Shown here in pieces: positions 22,960 to 35,221 of a stretch of 64,000 nucleotides of DNA (positions within the stretch are counted from its first letter, which is position 1; each line of letters opens with the position of its first letter). Both the position numbers and the translations under genes were made by a program. Source of the stretch: Prochilodus magdalenae (Eukaryota > Chordata > Actinopteri > Characiformes > Prochilodontidae); the NCBI GenBank assembly GCA_024036415.1, contig JAMWET010003060.1, positions 51,001-115,000 of the forward strand, written 5' to 3'. The notes beneath the pieces were generated by a model. The model searched no databases and was not told the DNA's origin. It saw only the letters and a list, made by a program, of their open reading frames with translations.

Positions 22960-23290
22960 TAGCTCACACCCACACATACTGATTGTCCTCACTGGGGCGT
23001 ATGGGATCTACCAGCAAGACAGTGCCACACGTCACACTGCTAGAAATGTCAGACACTGGTTGGAGGAGCATGACCAAGACTTCCAAGTATTACCCTAGTT
23101 ACCTTATTCCTGAGACTTGAACCCAAATGAGCATCTGTGGGACCACCTTGATCATCGTGTTGATTCTATAGCTCCTCCTCCACGTATCCTCCAGCAGCTG
23201 TGACACCAGATACCTGTGACAGCCTACCAGGACCTTACTGAGTTACTTCCAGCCTGTCTAGCACAGGGGGTTACTCTGGATATTAGCTGG
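22960..23290 (+). mobile_element. Degenerate Tc1/mariner-type transposase fragment
   Basis: Broken frames still show the catalytic block: GIYQQDSATRHTARNV, then WLEEHDQDFQVLP, then LNPNEHLWDHL. The pattern matches QQDNAPxHTA ... [12 protein letters not shown] of Tc1-type enzymes. In-frame stops make it inactive. Confidence 0.75.
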
Positions 23291-23889
23291 CGGTTATGAT
23301 AACATGACTGGACTGTGTGTAACAGGCTCTACTGTTACTGTTACAAGTGCTATGTAGCACTTTTAAAAAACAAAACATGTGTTTATTAATTATTTCCTTC
23401 TAATTTGTCTGATTTTTATAGAATTTATATCCAGTTTAGCCCTGAATTAGGAAGACTCATGCTTCTTTTTGACAGTGCAGCTGATCAGCTGTGATCGTGG
23501 GTTAAAGTAGAACCAAACTGCTGCTAATCCAATAACAAAACCACATCCCAATTATGTATACATTATATTAGATGAAGATTATGAAGGTATAGGTGTGTGT
23601 TGTCATGCACGGTTTGCACACTGGGTGGCACTAAAGAGCCAGTTTAGACAGTCACTGACCACATAATGACCTGACTTGTCAAGCTTAGATGTGTGATATG
23701 GGTGTAAAGGTCAATCAAGCAAATGTATTTGTGGGACTGAGTGCAAGTTCATCAGGACAAGTTGTTTTGTGGCCTCCTGTGGAACCTTATGTGTACAATC
23801 AACATGCTTAGGTCCATCTGGTGTGTGAGTAATGCATGACCACATACATAACCCTCATATTATTTAGCATTTAGATCCATTTGTCATTT
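23290..23889. other. Spacer, no gene seen
   Basis: AT-rich sequence without a supportable exon or known repeat. Confidence 0.4.
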
Positions 23890-24110
23890 GTGCTTTACAC
23901 ACACACACACACACAAACACACACAATAGGGGGCAGTGAGTGGAGGGCAACCCTACCCATAAAGCCCCAAAAGCAGGTGGTGGTTAGGTGCCTTGCTCAA
24001 GAGCTCTTCAGTCATGTCCTGCCAGTTCAGGGAATTGAACCAGCAACCTTTGGGGCTCGGGACAAGGCTGGTTCCCTAACCTCCATCCCATGGCATTTCT
24101 CTGACACTAT
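23890..24110 (+). repeat. Non-autonomous interspersed repeat (SINE-like), diverged
   Basis: An (AC)n start, 'agggggcagtgag', 'ggttaggtgccttgctcaag' and 'aaggctggttccctaacctc' match, in order, the element nested in the Tc1 at 30684-30990. It is a common type of short interspersed element in fish. Confidence 0.65.
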
Positions 24111-25399
24111 AAAGCTGTATGCTCAACGTTCAGCATCCCTGGGCAGATCACAAAGGTGAACACAACCTGCAACCTACAGCTTTTAAAATTATATTTTTAG
24201 TGTAGATTGTAAGGACAACTAAGAAGATCACTGAGGTGTCTTTACCCACCACCAGCATCACCAACAAGCTGCTATACAGTCCCTTCTTCTGAGGTCAGCT
24301 GGTCCCCATCAACCTACCAGCTCAAGCCAAATCCATGGGCATGCGCACTCAGCCCCAACCAGCACAAACACCACATGCACAGTCTTAATGTGGTGAGGCA
24401 GCCTTTAGCTGGGCATACCAGCAGCAGCCATAGCACTCCACCCAACAGCCTTGACCTTCATCGCCACTGTCCACCACACCAACATCATATCATAGTATAA
24501 GCATTGAGCATATATCCAGTCCGCCCTTGTTTCCATGCGTGCTTCTGGGCATGCACTGCTACAGTACTTCACTACTGCAATTGCAATTAATCGCATTGCA
24601 AAAACAGCTATTGCTAAATGACCTTTAGGTTATAAGAGTTAAATAAATAAAGTTTGGCCTGTGGTTTTTGCACACTGCTACGTATCATTAAAGGCTGAGA
24701 TGAAATGTAGAAATGTTGTTGTCCTGAAGCTGCAGGTTCACAGCAGTATATAAACATGGCATATGACCCACTTCAAACTTCATGATGAGACAGGAAATGG
24801 TATTTATAGACCTTGAGAAATGACCAACATACAAAGACGACAGGCTGATCACACAAAAACGACAAAAGAACATTCTTCGTACTTACTGCATACTTTCTAC
24901 TGCACCTCAACGTCTACTACAGTCAGGAGGCCAAATGTCAGAACGCCATTTTAGTTAAGCTTTTAATAAAGTGCCCGGTCAGGTCAGGTAGCTGTATTCT
25001 CTGCCCATCTCTGACTCTAAACAAGACACTCTGAGATATATCAGCTAAATTCAGAGGTGTCTATAATAGGACCTTCAACTTGTGGTGGTAGTATGAGGGA
25101 AGACTGATTTAGCTGGGGGAGAACTCTAAGAACATGGGCTGGAGTTCTGGACGGCTTCTGACTGTAGCTAGAGGGGTAGACTGTAACTGTGGTACGACTG
25201 TCATAGGACTGAGGACCGGGAAGAGGATAGGGTGGTAGTGGGGTTTGTGAGAACTCAGACTAGAAGGATGAGGGTTTTCAGATATGTATCTCCCTCCAAG
25301 TATTAACTTAAGTTATTCCATAAGACCTTCAAATCCCTGATCACAACCTAGAGACCCACAACAGCCTTCTTCTCACAGTTCATACACTGACATACCAAA
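24111..25399. other. Spacer, no gene seen
   Basis: The segment 24760-25260 repeats the 'gaggaagactga' and 'ggaccgggaagaggatag' words found at 12340-12810 and 28230-28660, so it is another diverged end of a spacer unit. 25260-25420 matches 6650-6800. No coding exon. Confidence 0.45.
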
Positions 25400-25575
25400 A
25401 GTCATGGGATAGTGTCTTTATGCTTCAGTGTCTGACACGGGGTGACATCACACCTTTGATTTATTTTTAAATGTGCGGATGGGTGGGGGCCACAGCAGCA
25501 AGCAAAATTAGGTAGAGGACCATAGCAGTGAGAAGACGAGGCAGTAACAGAAGCACAGGAAACTCAGTCTGTAAG
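25400..25575 (+). promoter_or_regulatory. Relict promoter and 5'UTR of a lost receptor copy
   Basis: Reproduces the upstream region of genes B and C: 'cagtgtctgacacgg', 'ggtgacatcacac', a TATA-like 'tttatttttaaa', then 'agcagtgagaagacgaggca' and 'gtaacagaagcacagg'. Where the B and C leader exon should follow, it joins NLR-LRR debris. It is therefore the stump of a deleted receptor gene between B and C. Confidence 0.65.
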
Positions 25576-25690
25576 TGTACATCAGTGTACATCAGTCTAG
25601 CACAGACAGGATCCACTCCTGAATCCTGCAGGTCATTGTTACTGAGGTCCGACTCTTTTAGGGATGATGTATCTCGACACATTAGTGTCT
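25575..25690 (-). pseudogene. NLR (NLRC3-like) LRR exon remnant, copy 4
   Basis: Minus-strand frame with SSLKESDLSNNDLQDSGV. It is joined directly to the relict promoter. Confidence 0.6.
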
Positions 25691-26099
25691 TGAGGACAAA
25701 GCAGTAAATTTTGAGAACTGTTTTAAAGTAATCTACACTACACCTCCAGAAATATGATGTGAACCCTTTTTCTCCCTTTGGCATAGATGAGAAAAATTTC
25801 CAAATAACAGCCCATCTTTAAGCAGTCTTTATATCAGTGGCCCTGATCAGTGGTCATAGACAGTGCCATTAAGGCACAGAGGGCCATGTGACCAGTGCAT
25901 CAGTGTCTTTCCTATTTCTGTGCAGTGGCCCTAACTCCAGCTAAATCTACTTCTTGTCCACACCTAGGGGTCTGGCACTCCAATATGTTGTCTAGCACTT
26001 ATTCCCAAGCCCCTGCATCAAATTTCGAATAAGTACGAATCTCCAAAGCCAATATGTGCACAATAGACTTAACTTAAGAAGGTCTAAGAATATGATCTG

Positions 26100-26930
26100 A
26101 TCCCTTTTTCCCATTGAAATAGACCAGAGAGCAGTACGGGTCAGCAGGAACACATCCACCGCCGTCATACTAAACATGGGGGCCACCCAAGGACGTGTGT
26201 TGAGCCCCATTCTATTCATTCTGCTGACCCACGACTGCACACCGTCACACTCCTCCAACCTCTTTATGAAGTTTGTGGATGACACGACCATGGAGACAGA
26301 CTACAGGAGCGAGGTGAGTCACCTGGCCTCATGGTGCAAACACAACAATCTCTCTCTGAACACGGAGAAGACGAAAGAGAACCCAGCATAGTCCTCTGTC
26401 CATCAACGGTGCTGCTGTGGAGAGGGTGAGCAGCACCAAGTTCCAGGATGTGCACGTCACAAAGGACCTCTCCTGGAGAGACAACACAGCATCACTGGCC
26501 AGGAAGGCTCATCAGTGTCTCTACTTTCTCCACAAGCTAAGAAGAGCTAGAGCCTCCACCCCATCATGTACACTTTCTACAGAAGTTCCATCCTGACCAG
26601 CTGTGTGGTATGAGGCCTGCACAGCATCCTGCTGCAGGCCCCTTTAGCGCACCGTGTGAGCAGCTGAGAGGATCATTCGCACCTCTCTCCCCTCCCTTCA
26701 GGACTTATACAGCTCCCGCCTCACCCATAAAGCCCTTCGCTTGGCAGGAGATCCTACCCACCCACTAGACAGCTCCTTCCTGCTGCCTTAAAGGGCAGCA
26801 GAGGCTCGGGGCTAGGACTAGCAGACTGAGGGACAGCTCCATCCACCAGGCTGTCAGGATGCTGAACTCTCTCCCTGCTCTACCCCACCTCGCCCTTCTG
26901 CACCCTGCACACACAACCTCAGCAACCTTA
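26100..26930 (+). mobile_element. LINE (L2-type) reverse transcriptase fragment, unit 3
   Basis: Contains TQGRVLSPILF, the catalytic box as FVDDTT, WCKHNNLSLNTEKTKE, and after frameshifts the NGAAVERVSSTKF and ARKAHQCLYF parts, then 'aagcccttcgcttggcagga'. It matches 10805-11540. Dead copy. Confidence 0.85.
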
Positions 26931-27339
26931 GTGTTTATTACATTCATTATACTTTTGTTTTAGTTGTAGTTTATTTATAGGTGGATGTCTATTTGCTGCA
27001 CCTTGGGTCAGAGAGTAACACAACGTCAATCCTCTGTACATCCTGTACTTATTAAAGTACTGATAATACATGTACTTGATTTAACTTGGTCAGCTGTGCT
27101 TTCAAATGTACCCACTGTAGTGAACTGGATGAAGAGGAGTAAGGAGGTGTGGGAGAACACACATCAAAGAATCAAACATTTGGGGAAGTCTTCCCTACAA
27201 GAGGCAGGCTGAAAAACAGTGCCACACTGTTTTATTCAAAATGTCATAACTCAACATATAAACAATGTTACTTTAGCAGTTCGATCTTTCAGAGCAGGAC
27301 AGCATCCCTATTAAAGACTACTCTTCCTGGTCTGCTGGC

Positions 27340-28330
27340 TGAGGATCTGCCTAATGACACACCTTCTCCTTCAGCTGACACTGGGGGCTCCTGGACTCCA
27401 GAAAGAGAGGGGCTCATCACCAATATCTCTTCAACGTTTCCTTCCAATGTTATCCTGGATCCTGGTTCAAATGGCATCCAGGTCACTCTGCACCTCGTGC
27501 CAGGGATCACCCGATTCAACCTTCCCTCAGTTCCTCAGGTCGTTGTAGAGGCCTAAATGTGGATTCCAGTGCAGCATTGCAACAGCTCTGGGTGTTTTGA
27601 CTTCAGCCAGCACCTGATGTCAATTGTTAACATGACAGTAATTTTTTGTTATTCTGGATAGGGGATGAGGATACTGACATTAACGTCAAGTGCAGTGGCC
27701 ATGCTTGATGAAGTCAGCTGCTCAAGAAGGATTGTAGTTTTACACGGTTTCAATTGACTGCGCAGTCTGTTATATGGGCACAGCATCATAGGGGTTACAT
27801 TTGAATGGTTTTGAATCTTAGAGTTTGGGTTTGGAAGCTAACAGGTTTCAGACCAGAAGGAGACCATGCAGCATCACAGACTCAAACCTGAGCACAGGCC
27901 GCAGAGAGCTCTCCTTAAGTAAGCCTCACACTGGTGGTACCGTCATAACAATGACAGGGACTGGTCTAGTACTGTGTTCTACCTTGTTGGCTGCTTTGTG
28001 TACCTCTCTGACAGCAACATAACATCGAGTTGCTACCCCTTGACAAATGACGTGCATGACAACGTAGATAAACGCATACACAAGCTTTACATTAGAATTA
28101 GGCACTATAGAGTTATATGCTCATGTTGAGACACTACTGGTGAGATTACTGTAGCCAAAGGCTGATATACATGGCATGGATATTTTTGTCTTGCAAGCTG
28201 AGGGTGTGGAGAGGTAAACAAAAAAAGTATATGACTCACGTTAAACTTCATGTTGACAGATAGAGGAAGGAAGTGATGTTTATAAACTCAAGAGAAACGT
28301 TAACAGAGCGGACTGATCTTACAAAAGTGA
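27340..28330. repeat. Recurrent spacer block, copy 5
   Basis: The most complete copy. The plus-strand frame around 27380-27556 reads WTPEREGLITNISS, then IQVTLHLVPGITRF and LPSVPQVVVEA before a stop. Parts of this peptide recur in copies at 11.6 and 18.9 kb. The family is not recognised. Confidence 0.6.
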
Positions 28331-28639
28331 AAAAAAAACAGCCTTGCCTCCTGCCTCAAATCTAAAGTGTCGTACCACTGTCAGAAGGACAAAAGGCAAA
28401 TCTATAAGCCTTAATAAAACTTGGTCAGGTAAGGTAGCTGTATTCTCTGTCCACCTGTGACTCTAATGAGGACACTCTGAGATGTGTCAGCTAAGTACGT
28501 GGCTACATTTAGACATTTACTCATTTGGACTGTGCCTTCAACATGATGGTGGTAGTATGAGGGAAGACTGACTGAGCTGGAGGAGAACTGTGAAAAGGGG
28601 AGTCACCCTCTTGTAACTGCGGTTAGATTGTCATATGAC

Positions 28640-28940
28640 TAAGGACCAGGAAGGAGATGGGATGGGTGAGTTCCAGCTCCATGGGTTTTAGCACATCATT
28701 GACCGGTACCTGCTACGTGTCACTGCTTAATGACCATTTGCAGCCCTACATGGACTTCATGTCCCCCACCATGATGAGGTGTTCCAGCAGGTTAACACAC
28801 CATGACATTGGAGCCTTGTTGTCAAGAAATGGTTTGAGGAGCATTCTGGAATATTGCAACGAATGATGTGGTCTGCTGGTTGCAATCGATGAACCTCCAC
28901 CATCATGCCTGGTTTAAAGATTAATCATTCAAGTGGCTGA
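28640..28940 (+). mobile_element. Degenerate Tc1/mariner-type transposase fragment, upstream of gene C
   Basis: Duplicate of 13676-14010 with HLQPYMDFMSP and further frameshifts. It lies at the same distance from the gene C start as its twin does from gene B. Confidence 0.75.
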
Positions 28941-29244
28941 CCAGTGTTTAACCTGACCCACAAGACAACACCTTACAACTCATGCAGACGTCGGCATTCC
29001 CAGTTGTCCCCTGAGGAAACACCACTCCATAATCAGTTGACATACTGATATCACATGACTTTTGGTCTATCAGTGTCTATAACGCATCAGTTTTAATCAG
29101 CTTATTTTAATCAGCCGCATGAATTATGCGGATATTACAGCTGAGGAGGCTGGAAGTGCAGAATCAGCCTATCATGTCAAGCTCTCCTAATTTGGTGTTT
29201 GGTCAGTAGTGCTGCTGGGAGTGTCTTTGTGCGTCACTGTCCGA

Positions 29245-29280
29245 CACAGGGGTGACATCACACATTGTATTTAAAATAAG
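29245..29280 (+). promoter_or_regulatory. Candidate core promoter of gene C
   Basis: 'ggggtgacatcacac' followed by a TATA-like 'gtatttaaaa' about 120 bp before the start codon, as in gene B. Function inferred from conservation and position. Confidence 0.45.
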
Positions 29281-29395
29281 CAGCAAGAAACCTGCAGGTA
29301 GAGGAAACAACCACAGCAGTGAGAAGACGAGGCAGTAACAGAAACATAGGAAAGTCAGTCTGGAAAGGTGAATCTGAATTTCTCTGAACACCAAG

Positions 29396-32300
29396 ATGAT
29401 GATTCTCTGGATCTCTACCCTCTACCTGATCTCAGGTCAGATATTCAGTTATGATCTCCTCTAATAGGACAGCAGGTGCAGTTCTGTACTATCGTCTGTT
29501 CCTCTGTTGGAACTATAGTCTCTCTGTGCTACAGTTATGTTTGTACTGCTGGAGTGTGAGTGTACAGAGGACTCAGTGAGCTTCTCGCAGTGTGAGGTGT
29601 TTCTGTTCTGGTCCACAGGCCCAGCGTGCTGCTCTGATGTGGTTGGCTACTCCGGAGGAAGTGTACTTATGTTCAGTGATCTGCAGTGGGATGTAAACCA
29701 TTTCAGATATGTCTGTAAGGTGGAGCAAAGTGGCTGCATATTTATAATAAAGGATGAGATGAATAGCAAGGTGGTTAATGCTGGGAGATTCAAGATGTAT
29801 GCAAATTCAGATAACGAGTTTCTACTGTTGATCAGAGAGCTGAACCCACAGGATTCTGCCGTGTACAGATTTGGTGTTGGGACTGAAAGCCATAAGGACG
29901 TTGAGCTGACTGTTCACACTGGTGAGACATTTTAACCGGTTTAATCTGTTTGTTTATAAATCGTTTATATTATTCATCAGCTGATTAATGAACTGTAGGT
30001 TGTGTGTGTTTGTATGATGGACAGATTCTTGTTGTGGGAGAATTGAGAAAATGAATGCTTATCTGGGAGAGACGGTCACCTTCACATGTAACTACCCAGA
30101 TGAGTTCAAGACAAACAACAAGCACTTATTAAGTCTCAATGATCAAACTACATTTAATGACATCATTTACACTAAAAAAGATTCTCAGATCGAGCAGGAA
30201 GACAGATACTCCATCTTTGATGACAGAAGATCTAAAGTCTTCAGTGTGAAGATCAGTGGTGTGAGAGAAGATGATGGAGGAGTGTATCTGTGTGGAGTGT
30301 GGAAGTACCAGTCAGTGGGTTATTACTCCTACTTCAAAAAGATTCAGGTACAGGTTACAGGTAAGATAAATGTACTATATACAGTGAGGAAAATAAGTAT
30401 TTGAACACCCTGAAACTTTACAAGTTCTCCTACTTAGAAATTATGGAGGGTTCTGAAATTTTCATCTTAGGTGCATGTCCACCTGTGAGAGACATAATCA
30501 CAATGTATGATTTTTTTATAATTTATTTGTGTGTTACTGCTTCAAATAAGTATTTGAACATGTGTGAAAATAAATGTTAATATTTGGTACAGTAGCCTTT
30601 GTTTGCAATTACTGCGGTCCTGTAGTTTTTCACCAGGTTTGCACACACTGCAGCAGGGATTTTGCCCATTCCTTTACACAGATTAAGATTTAAGATTTTA
30701 ATCCCCTGTTGATCCCACAGTGGGGAAATTTAGTCTCCGCATTAACCCATCGGTGAAGTGAAACACCACAAACACACTCACTAGTGAACACACACACACT
30801 AGGGGGCAGTGAGCACACTTACCCGGAGCGGTGGGCAGCCCTATCCACGGCGCCCGGGGAGCAGTTTGGGGTTAGGTGCCTTGCTCAAGGGCACCGCAGT
30901 CGTTACTGTAGACTCAGGGAATCGAACCGGCGACCCTCCGGTCACAAGGCTGGTTCCCTAACCTCCAGCCAACGACAGCCCCCTGGAGATCTTCTCCAGA
31001 TCAGCCAGGTTTCTGGGCTGTCACGGAGAAACACAGAGTTTGAGCTCCCTCCAAAGATTTTCTATAGGGTTTAGGTCTGGGGACTGGCTAGGCCACTCCA
31101 GAACCTTGATATGCTTCTTACGGAGCCACTCCTTGGTTATCCTGGCTGTGTGCTTTGGGTCATTGTCATGTTGGAAGACCCAGCCACGACCCATCTTCAA
31201 TGCTCTAACTGAGGGAGGGAGGTTGTTCCCAAAATCTCGCAATACATGGCCTCGGTCATCCTCTCCTTAATACAGTGCAGTCGTCCTGTCCCATGTGCAG
31301 AAAAACACCCCCACAGCATGATGCCTCCACCCCCATGCTCCACAGTAGGGATAGTGTTTTTGGGATGGTACTCATCATTCTTCGGCCTCCAAACACGGCG
31401 AGCAGAATTAAGACCATCTGACCACAGAACTTTCTCCCATGACTCCTCTGGATCATCCAAATGGTCATGGGCAAACTTAAGACAGGCCTGGACGTGTCCT
31501 GATTTAAGCAGGGGAACTTCCCGTGCCATGCATGACTTTAAACTATGACGTCTTAGTGTATTACCCACAGTAACCTTGGAAACAGTGGTGCCAGCTCTCT
31601 GCAGGTCATTGACCATCTGCTCCCGTGTAGTTCTGGGCTGATTCCTCACCTTTCTTAGGATCATTGATACGCCACGAGGTGAGATCTTGCATGGAGCCCC
31701 AGTCCGAGGAAGATAGACAGTCATGTTTAGCTTCTTCCATTTTCTAATAATTGCTCCAACAGTTGATCTTTTTTCACCAAGCTGCTTGGCAATTGCCCCG
31801 TAGCCCTTGTGGAGGTCAACAACTTTGTCTCTGGTGTCTTTGGACAGCTCTTTGGTCTAAGCCATGTTAGTAGTTGGAGTCTTACTGATTGTGTCGGGTG
31901 GACAGGTGTCTTTATGCAGCTAATGACCTCAAACAGGTGCTTCTAATTTAGAATAATAAGTGGAGTGGAGGTGGAGTTTTTAGAGGCAGACTAACAGGTC
32001 TTTGAGAGCCAGAATTTTTGCTGATTGGCAGGTGTTCAAATACTTATTTGCAGCAGTAACACACAAATAAATTATTAAAAAATCATACATTGTGATTTCC
32101 GGATTTTTTTTTAGATTATGTCTCTCACAGTGGACATGCACCTAAGATGAAAATTTCAGACCCCTCTATGATTTCTAAGTGGGAGAACTTGTAATGTCGC
32201 AGGGTGTTCAAATACTTATTTTCCTCACTGTATCGGCTAAATTTTACTTCTGAGTTCTGAAGATGAATATGAACACATATGTGAAGGGAGAGCTGACCCT

Positions 32301-34904
32301 CAAGTTGTACTGCGGGATTAAATGCACAGCATCAAACTTGAGAAAGATTCAGTGGGATTTACTTCCACTTTGGACCCCAGAGAACAGAAGAAGTTCCAAA
32401 GCCTAAGTTTATAATTTATGGCAGGAATATCAGAATGTACGTTACACTGTCCTGCCTTTGTAACACACAGTTATACAATTATAGACAAACATAACCATAA
32501 CCCTGTAACACTCATAAGGCTTACCTAAACTACTAACACACTAACTAAACTAATAATACACTAATAATGGTACTGTTTATGTCTGTTCTTGAGCATGTGG
32601 AGGAACATCCACAGAGCAGGCTGGTTACTGCCCTACCTGTTCTTCTCAAGAAAGGTCAGTGTGGTCCATGAACAGCTTTCAAAAGAGCTCCAAAGACGCA
32701 TGAACCTGGAGAAGGCTAGACAAGCTTTTCTAAAGACTGTTACCTGAATGGACCTCAGTCCACGCTTAAACAACATCTACAAATGAAGAACATTCAGGAC
32801 TGTTGCTGCCCTCACTAGGAGTGGACATTCTGTTAAGATTACTTAGCACAAAAGGCCTACAGACTCAGAAACCTGCTCATGTGGTCACTGTTAGAACAAC
32901 AATAAACAGAATGACGGTGTTCATGGAGGGACACCACAAAACAAGCTACCATGGTCAACAAAGGGCCCTTCACATTTCCCCAAGATCATCTGGATGTTCC
33001 ACAAATATACACAGGAAAAAGGACATTGCACACCAGCACCTCCACCCAGCTGGGAAGCATGGTGGAGGTAGCATCATGGTTTGGGTCTGACTGACTTCCA
33101 ATCATTAGGGGAACAATGAATTCAAATCACCTTACAGGACAATGTGAGGGCAGCGGTCCATGTCCTCAAGAGACATCAGGTGACCCAACAAGACAATGAC
33201 CCAAAGCACATGAGTAAACCAGCTAAAGAACGGCTGAAAAAGAAGACCTGCGTTTTGGAATGGCCGAGCCCTGACCTGAACCCTACTAAGATACTGTGGT
33301 GGGACATGAAGAGGGCTGTGCAAGCGAGACATCCCAGGAATACTGATGATCTGAAACACACTGAAAAACGTCTGGTGGAGGCGATGCTGCTAAAGGAGGA
33401 TCTGTAGGCTATTAAATTCAGAGGGTTCTCTTACAAGTTCTAGACTGCCCTGTGGATGTTACACAAAGACATGAATGGTACATCTGTTTGTGTGGAATTA
33501 GTTTAGGATGTGTTTATCTATTGTAATGGACAGGCGGCCTGTATAGGGTCTTTCCTGCTTCCTGCCCAATGAGTGCTCGGATAGGTTCCAGAACCCCCAA
33601 CGCCCAACCCAGAGGGATAAGCAGTTCACAAGATCATCTATACTTGTGACATGGTCTTTGAGGGTTCTTTGGTAAATGAAATGGTTCTATTTAGTATCAT
33701 GAGTTCTATATACACCATTTCATGTTTAAATGATTTACTGCATGGTGAAACCACATACACCACCTCCTCCATCTGAGAGCACAGCTGTCAGTAGATCATG
33801 TCTGTTTTTAACACATTAAAAAGAAATTAACACGTTTTTATTGTTTAACACACCTAAGAAAAATCGACTGTGCTCCCAGAGAGTCCAAGCACAACTATGG
33901 ACCCAACTACAGCTACAACCCACTGGACCACGTCAGCTTCACTACCAACAGTCCCATCTGCTGATGGACATTTCGGTAAGTACACAGTCATTACCCATAA
34001 TTCCATCTTTCATTACATATTCATGTTAAATGTGTTCAGGCTGGAGTTCAGTGATTTAGAACCCAACCAGGAACTGAAGCTGATGTGGAGCTGGAGGGTT
34101 CTTGGTTTGGTGGGTACTAGGATACTGCAGGTCCTAATGGTCTTACTTTGCTACATGGGAACACAAAGTATTCAAACCCAGCAGAAACTGACCAGGGGCA
34201 GTACGTTTCAGTGACCCGACTGTGAATAACTGAATTCTGAACTGACCGTAATACTGGACATGGTCCCGTCTCTGTGTCTCTCATCTGCAGGGTCCTCCCT
34301 CATCATCTCTGTATGTGTCTGTGGGGCTCTGCTGCTGATTGGAGGAGCAGCACTGATCATCTACAAACTGAGGAACCACATGAGACAGGGTATGTAAATT
34401 AGTCTTTAGTCCTTTAGTCCCTCATTTAAAGCTAATGCTAAAGGCTCCCTCTAGTGGACACTGATGGACAGTACACACAACAAACTATACTGATATATTT
34501 TGGCATCAACTTTCACAGACTCATTCGAGATCAGCCAGAGAACAGCCAAATATAACACAGTGAGTGAAAATAATCTCAGTTCCTGATTAAAGACACCAGA
34601 ATGACTGTCTGATCTACTTAATATGTGGACTGTTTCTCCATCAAGTGTCCTCTTCTGATTTCAGGACGATGATGATGTTGATGTTTATGAAAATGTTCAA
34701 CATGGAAACCGATGCAGACTCAACATGGGTCCAATCCACAAGAGCTTTAGTTCCAACCCTAAAAGATCAAACTTAGTCTATGAGAACTTTGATTCAAACA
34801 CCAACCAATCAGATTCTGGATATGAGAAGATTGTTATCGACCCCAACCAATCAGATTCTGAATATGAGAAGATTGTCCGATCTGGGAGTCTAAAGAATGC
34901 ATAA
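29396..34904 (+). CDS. Gene C: CD300/pIgR-like inhibitory-type receptor, intact
   Basis: Seven exons: signal 29396-29435, D1 29619-29921, D2 30025-30360, stalk 33880-33975, TM 34291-34389, linker 34519-34559, tail 34665-34904. Phases close and give 384 aa. Leader: [14 protein letters not shown]1 keeps the C-C' cysteines (YVCK, SGC) but not the canonical Ig pair (SVLMFSD, YRFGVG). D2 has the canonical pair (FTCNYP, YLCGVW) and the DDGGVYLC signature. The stalk is rich in Thr/Ser/Pro, as expected for O-glycosylation. After the uncharged TM the tail carries VYENV, VYENF, SGYEKI and SEYEKI; the last two fit the ITIM consensus, so SHP-type phosphatase recruitment is inferred. The D2-stalk intron is expanded by a Tc1, another transposon scrap and a SINE tail. 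The best preserved of the three tandem genes. Confidence 0.88.
30382..32230 (-). mobile_element. Tc1-type transposon in an intron of gene C
   Basis: Ends 'cagtgaggaaaataagta' and its exact complement, bounded by TA on both sides (30380-30381 and 32231-32232). The transposase lies on the minus strand in pieces: [15 protein letters not shown] and [10 protein letters not shown] in the N-terminal part, [11 protein letters not shown] and [16 protein letters not shown] in the C-terminal part. The initial ATG GCT is followed by TAG, there is a frameshift near 31220, and a stop follows the NLWRELKL block, so it is inactive. A 0.3-kb element is nested inside. Confidence 0.92.
30684..30990 (+). mobile_element. 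Short interspersed element nested inside the Tc1
   Basis: Interrupts the Tc1 between 'ctttacacagat' and 'cttctccagatcagccaggt', which are contiguous in intact elements. It carries 'ttgatcccacagtggggaaa', an AC-rich part, 'ggttaggtgccttgctcaag' and 'aaggctggttccctaacctc'. The last bases (gagat) may repeat the insertion site (agat). It is younger than the Tc1 insertion. Confidence 0.75.
32600..33420 (+). mobile_element. Degenerate Tc1-type transposase, second insertion in the gene C intron
   Basis: Plus-strand frames show [12 protein letters not shown], then [35 protein letters not shown] and [17 protein letters not shown]. These match the central and DDE parts of a Tc1 transposase in correct order, with frame breaks and in-frame stops. 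Ends are not clear. Confidence 0.8.
33515..33635 (+). repeat. SINE tail fragment
   Basis: 'gacaggcggcctgtataggg', 'cctgcccaatgagtgctcgg' and 'ggataagcagtt' match the 3' half of the element at 50530-50860 and the fragment at 58435-58560. Confidence 0.65.
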
Positions 34905-35221
34905 AATACCCCCAATTCAGTAAATTTAAACTTAGTATTAGTGCCACTGTGGCGAGTGGAATAGTACTGAAGACCCCTGAACACCAGGGGGTATATTTCA
35001 CATACTGTACATATCCATATTATTGCTAATTAGTATAGCTTTATTACTTGATTAATCAAGATTTATTTTAGATATCTAAAGACATTTTCTTTTAATAAAT
35101 CATCAGTGTATCTTAATGCATAGCATCCTGTAATTAGCTCAAAGCTAGCAAATATCTGAGCTGTTTTTCAGTATCTGTCAGTATCATCTTCAGTTATTTC
35201 ATATTTGTGAATTTAACTGTC

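Noticed and set aside
31246..31548. 100-codon plus-strand ORF
   Set aside because: Antisense shadow of the Tc1 transposase in gene C.
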